DNA of 64,000 nt from Candidatus Companilactobacillus pullicola. Its GTDB lineage: Bacteria; Bacillota; Bacilli; Lactobacillales; Lactobacillaceae. The stretch is from contig DXCM01000061.1 in assembly GCA_019116025.1 (NCBI GenBank), positions 1-64,000 of the forward strand. The letters are read 5' to 3'. Made by a program: the position numbers and the translations under genes. Shown one piece after another: positions 62,940-64,000 of the stretch (positions within the stretch are counted from its first letter, which is position 1; every line of letters begins with the position of its first letter). A model generated the notes under the pieces. It had not been told where the DNA came from and searched no databases. It worked only from the letters and a program-made list of their open reading frames with translations.

Positions 62940-63800
62940 TTATTTAGGTAAATCGATTCCAGCACCAGTAATACCAGAAAGATACTTCTCTAACAAAACA
63001 TTTTTAACATGGAACTGGGCGCCAGGCTTAGTATAAGTAGCGACCTGAATAACCAAAGTGCCATCAGGTTGGTTGGAGAATCCCACAATATAAGGTTTCT
63101 TAGTAATCTGTAACTTCGCCAAATCCAAATCCTGATTGATCTGGTTAATAATCTTAGTGATCTCTTCAAAAGGAGCAGCACTAGAAACTGGAATTTCCAT
63201 TAGAGCCTGCATATTATTACGGGATTTATTGCTGACGACAGTGATATTGCGGTTAGGGATGTAATTCAGCGTGCCGTCGACACTTTGAATTTGAGTTGTT
63301 CGGATACCAACATAAGTGACCTGGCCTTCGACATTATTAACTGTGATCGTATCACCGACACTAATTTGTTGCTCCAAAAGGATGAAAAAACCATTGACCA
63401 TATCGGAAACGAATCCTTGGGCTCCAAGACCAATAGCCAAACTGAAGATCCCGGCACCAGCAATCAATGTGCCAACAGGAATTCCAATCGCTGATAGTAA
63501 AGCGTAGATCCAGAAAAATAATAGGATATATTTAAAAATATTGAGAACTAGAGTATAGATTGTATCAAGCTTTTTAGGGGAAATACCGCGCTTATAATTA
63601 CGCAGACCAGTTTTAAAGATATGACGAATAATCTTTTTACCGATCCAGTTGATCAAAAGTAAGACGACTGTTAATAGGATCAATTGAAAAACGACCGAAG
63701 CAACGTGTTGTAAAACTGATTCCCAGTCGACCTTCAGAAACATTTTTTTAATAAGAGTATTTAAGTTAAGGGATGTGTTCAAAATTTCAGTTCCTTTCAA
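62940..63800 (-). CDS. MscS-family mechanosensitive channel
   Basis: A 286-aa small-conductance mechanosensitive channel protein that releases solutes on osmotic downshock. It has three transmembrane segments (about residues 28-50, 80-105 and 108-135), the pore helix GLGAQGFVSDMVNGFFILLEQQ, and a cytoplasmic beta domain (ISVGDTITVNNVEGQVTYVGIRTTQIQSVDGTLNYIPNRNI). The length is normal for the family. It is a single gene flanked by terminators. Confidence 0.95.
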   Translation of the reverse strand: MKGTEILNTSLNLNTLIKKMFLKVDWESVLQHVASVVFQLILLTVVLLLINWIGKKIIRHIFKTGLRNYKRGISPKKLDTIYTLVLNIFKYILLFFWIYALLSAIGIPVGTLIAGAGIFSLAIGLGAQGFVSDMVNGFFILLEQQISVGDTITVNNVEGQVTYVGIRTTQIQSVDGTLNYIPNRNITVVSNKSRNNMQALMEIPVSSAAPFEEITKIINQINQDLDLAKLQITKKPYIVGFSNQPDGTLVIQVATYTKPGAQFHVKNVLLEKYLSGITGAGIDLPK

Positions 63801-63830
63801 AAAGTAGCTGAAATAATGATAGCATAAACG

Positions 63831-63871
63831 AAAAAGCAGCTAAACTGGTCATTAACCAATTTAGCTGCTTT
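63831..63871. terminator. Hairpin terminator upstream of the mscS gene
   Basis: AAAGCAGCTAAACTGGT pairs with ACCAATTTAGCTGCTTT. It ends the minus-strand gene that enters from the right edge. Confidence 0.9.
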
Positions 63872-63874
63872 AAC

Positions 63875-64000
63875 TTAATTTAAATAACTCTTAGGAACAA
63901 AGTCTTCAACTGCAACGTATAGTTTATCAGACAAATCTTTGTATAATTTGTGTTCGCCAGTTTGCAGTGTGAAGTTCAGATTGTCGCAAGATTCGATCAA
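63875..64000 (-). CDS. C-terminal end of a gene cut by the right window edge
   Basis: A minus-strand open frame of 41 codons plus a TAA stop (63877-63875), reading ..CDNLNFTLQTGEHKLYKDL.. and ending in VEDFVPKSYLN. It is followed at once by a strong terminator, which supports a real gene. I do not recognise the family from this fragment. Confidence 0.6.
   Translation of the reverse strand: MIESCDNLNFTLQTGEHKLYKDLSDKLYVAVEDFVPKSYLN

Overview
The window looks like chromosome of a low-GC Lactobacillaceae species, probably of the Companilactobacillus (farciminis/alimentarius) type. The reasons are PepN and C69-type PepD peptidases, WxL surface proteins, PTS EIIC sugar permeases, T-box and PyrR attenuators, CcpA-type cre sites, AGGAGG ribosome sites and compact operons closed by U-tract hairpins. 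The genus is an inference. No rRNA, tRNA, CRISPR array, transposase or prophage was seen.

Layout. 1-2.1 kb: a LysR gene whose 5' end is fused to half of a dispersed repeat, an NTF2-like protein and a small nitroreductase. 2.3-4.8 kb: pepN, whose zinc motif reads HELAN instead of HELAH. 5.0-9.8 kb: two paralogous secreted L-type-lectin/WxL proteins. 10-13.4 kb: a BI-1 membrane protein, a cellobiose-type EIIC and an RpiR regulator with a visible palindromic operator. 13.9-19.9 kb: AraC regulator diverging from a GH1 / EIIC / GH36 alpha-galactosidase operon with AraC direct repeats and a cre-like site. 20-22.2 kb: LytTR plus LiaF-like pair and an N-formylglutamate amidohydrolase. 22.2-23.6 kb: asnA behind a T-box with an Asn (AAC) specifier. 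23.7-25.1 kb: GNAT and LysR. 25.2-32.6 kb: an apparent acid-sugar (aldarate/lactone) cluster with a DASS transporter, a 2-hydroxyacid dehydrogenase, two enolase-superfamily enzymes, a beta-propeller lactonase and a LysR. 32.7-36.4 kb: heterodimeric ABC exporter behind a leader terminator. 36.5-40.7 kb: an Ig-like/WxL surface protein, a LysE exporter and a MocR regulator. 40.8-48.1 kb: a defence-like island with a 1103-aa SIR2 protein, a PLD-helicase-DUF3427 protein and a degenerate HNH protein. 48.1-52.6 kb: carAB behind two tandem PyrR attenuators. 52.9-58 kb: an unknown protein and sbcDC. 58.4-63.8 kb: pepD, a TetR/reductase pair, an aldo-keto reductase with a MerR-type promoter, and an MscS channel.

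Two repeat families deserve most attention. One (10782-10967, 13610-13790, half copy at 52-136) folds into a long outer stem with two inner hairpins; the stem sequence differs completely between copies but stays complementary, while junction bases are conserved, as expected of a structured RNA. The other (1507-1644, 52579-52733, 58139-58417, 62673-62823) is a palindromic repeat found each time directly at the 3' end of a gene, and in three of four cases the TAG stop codon is itself part of the repeat end.
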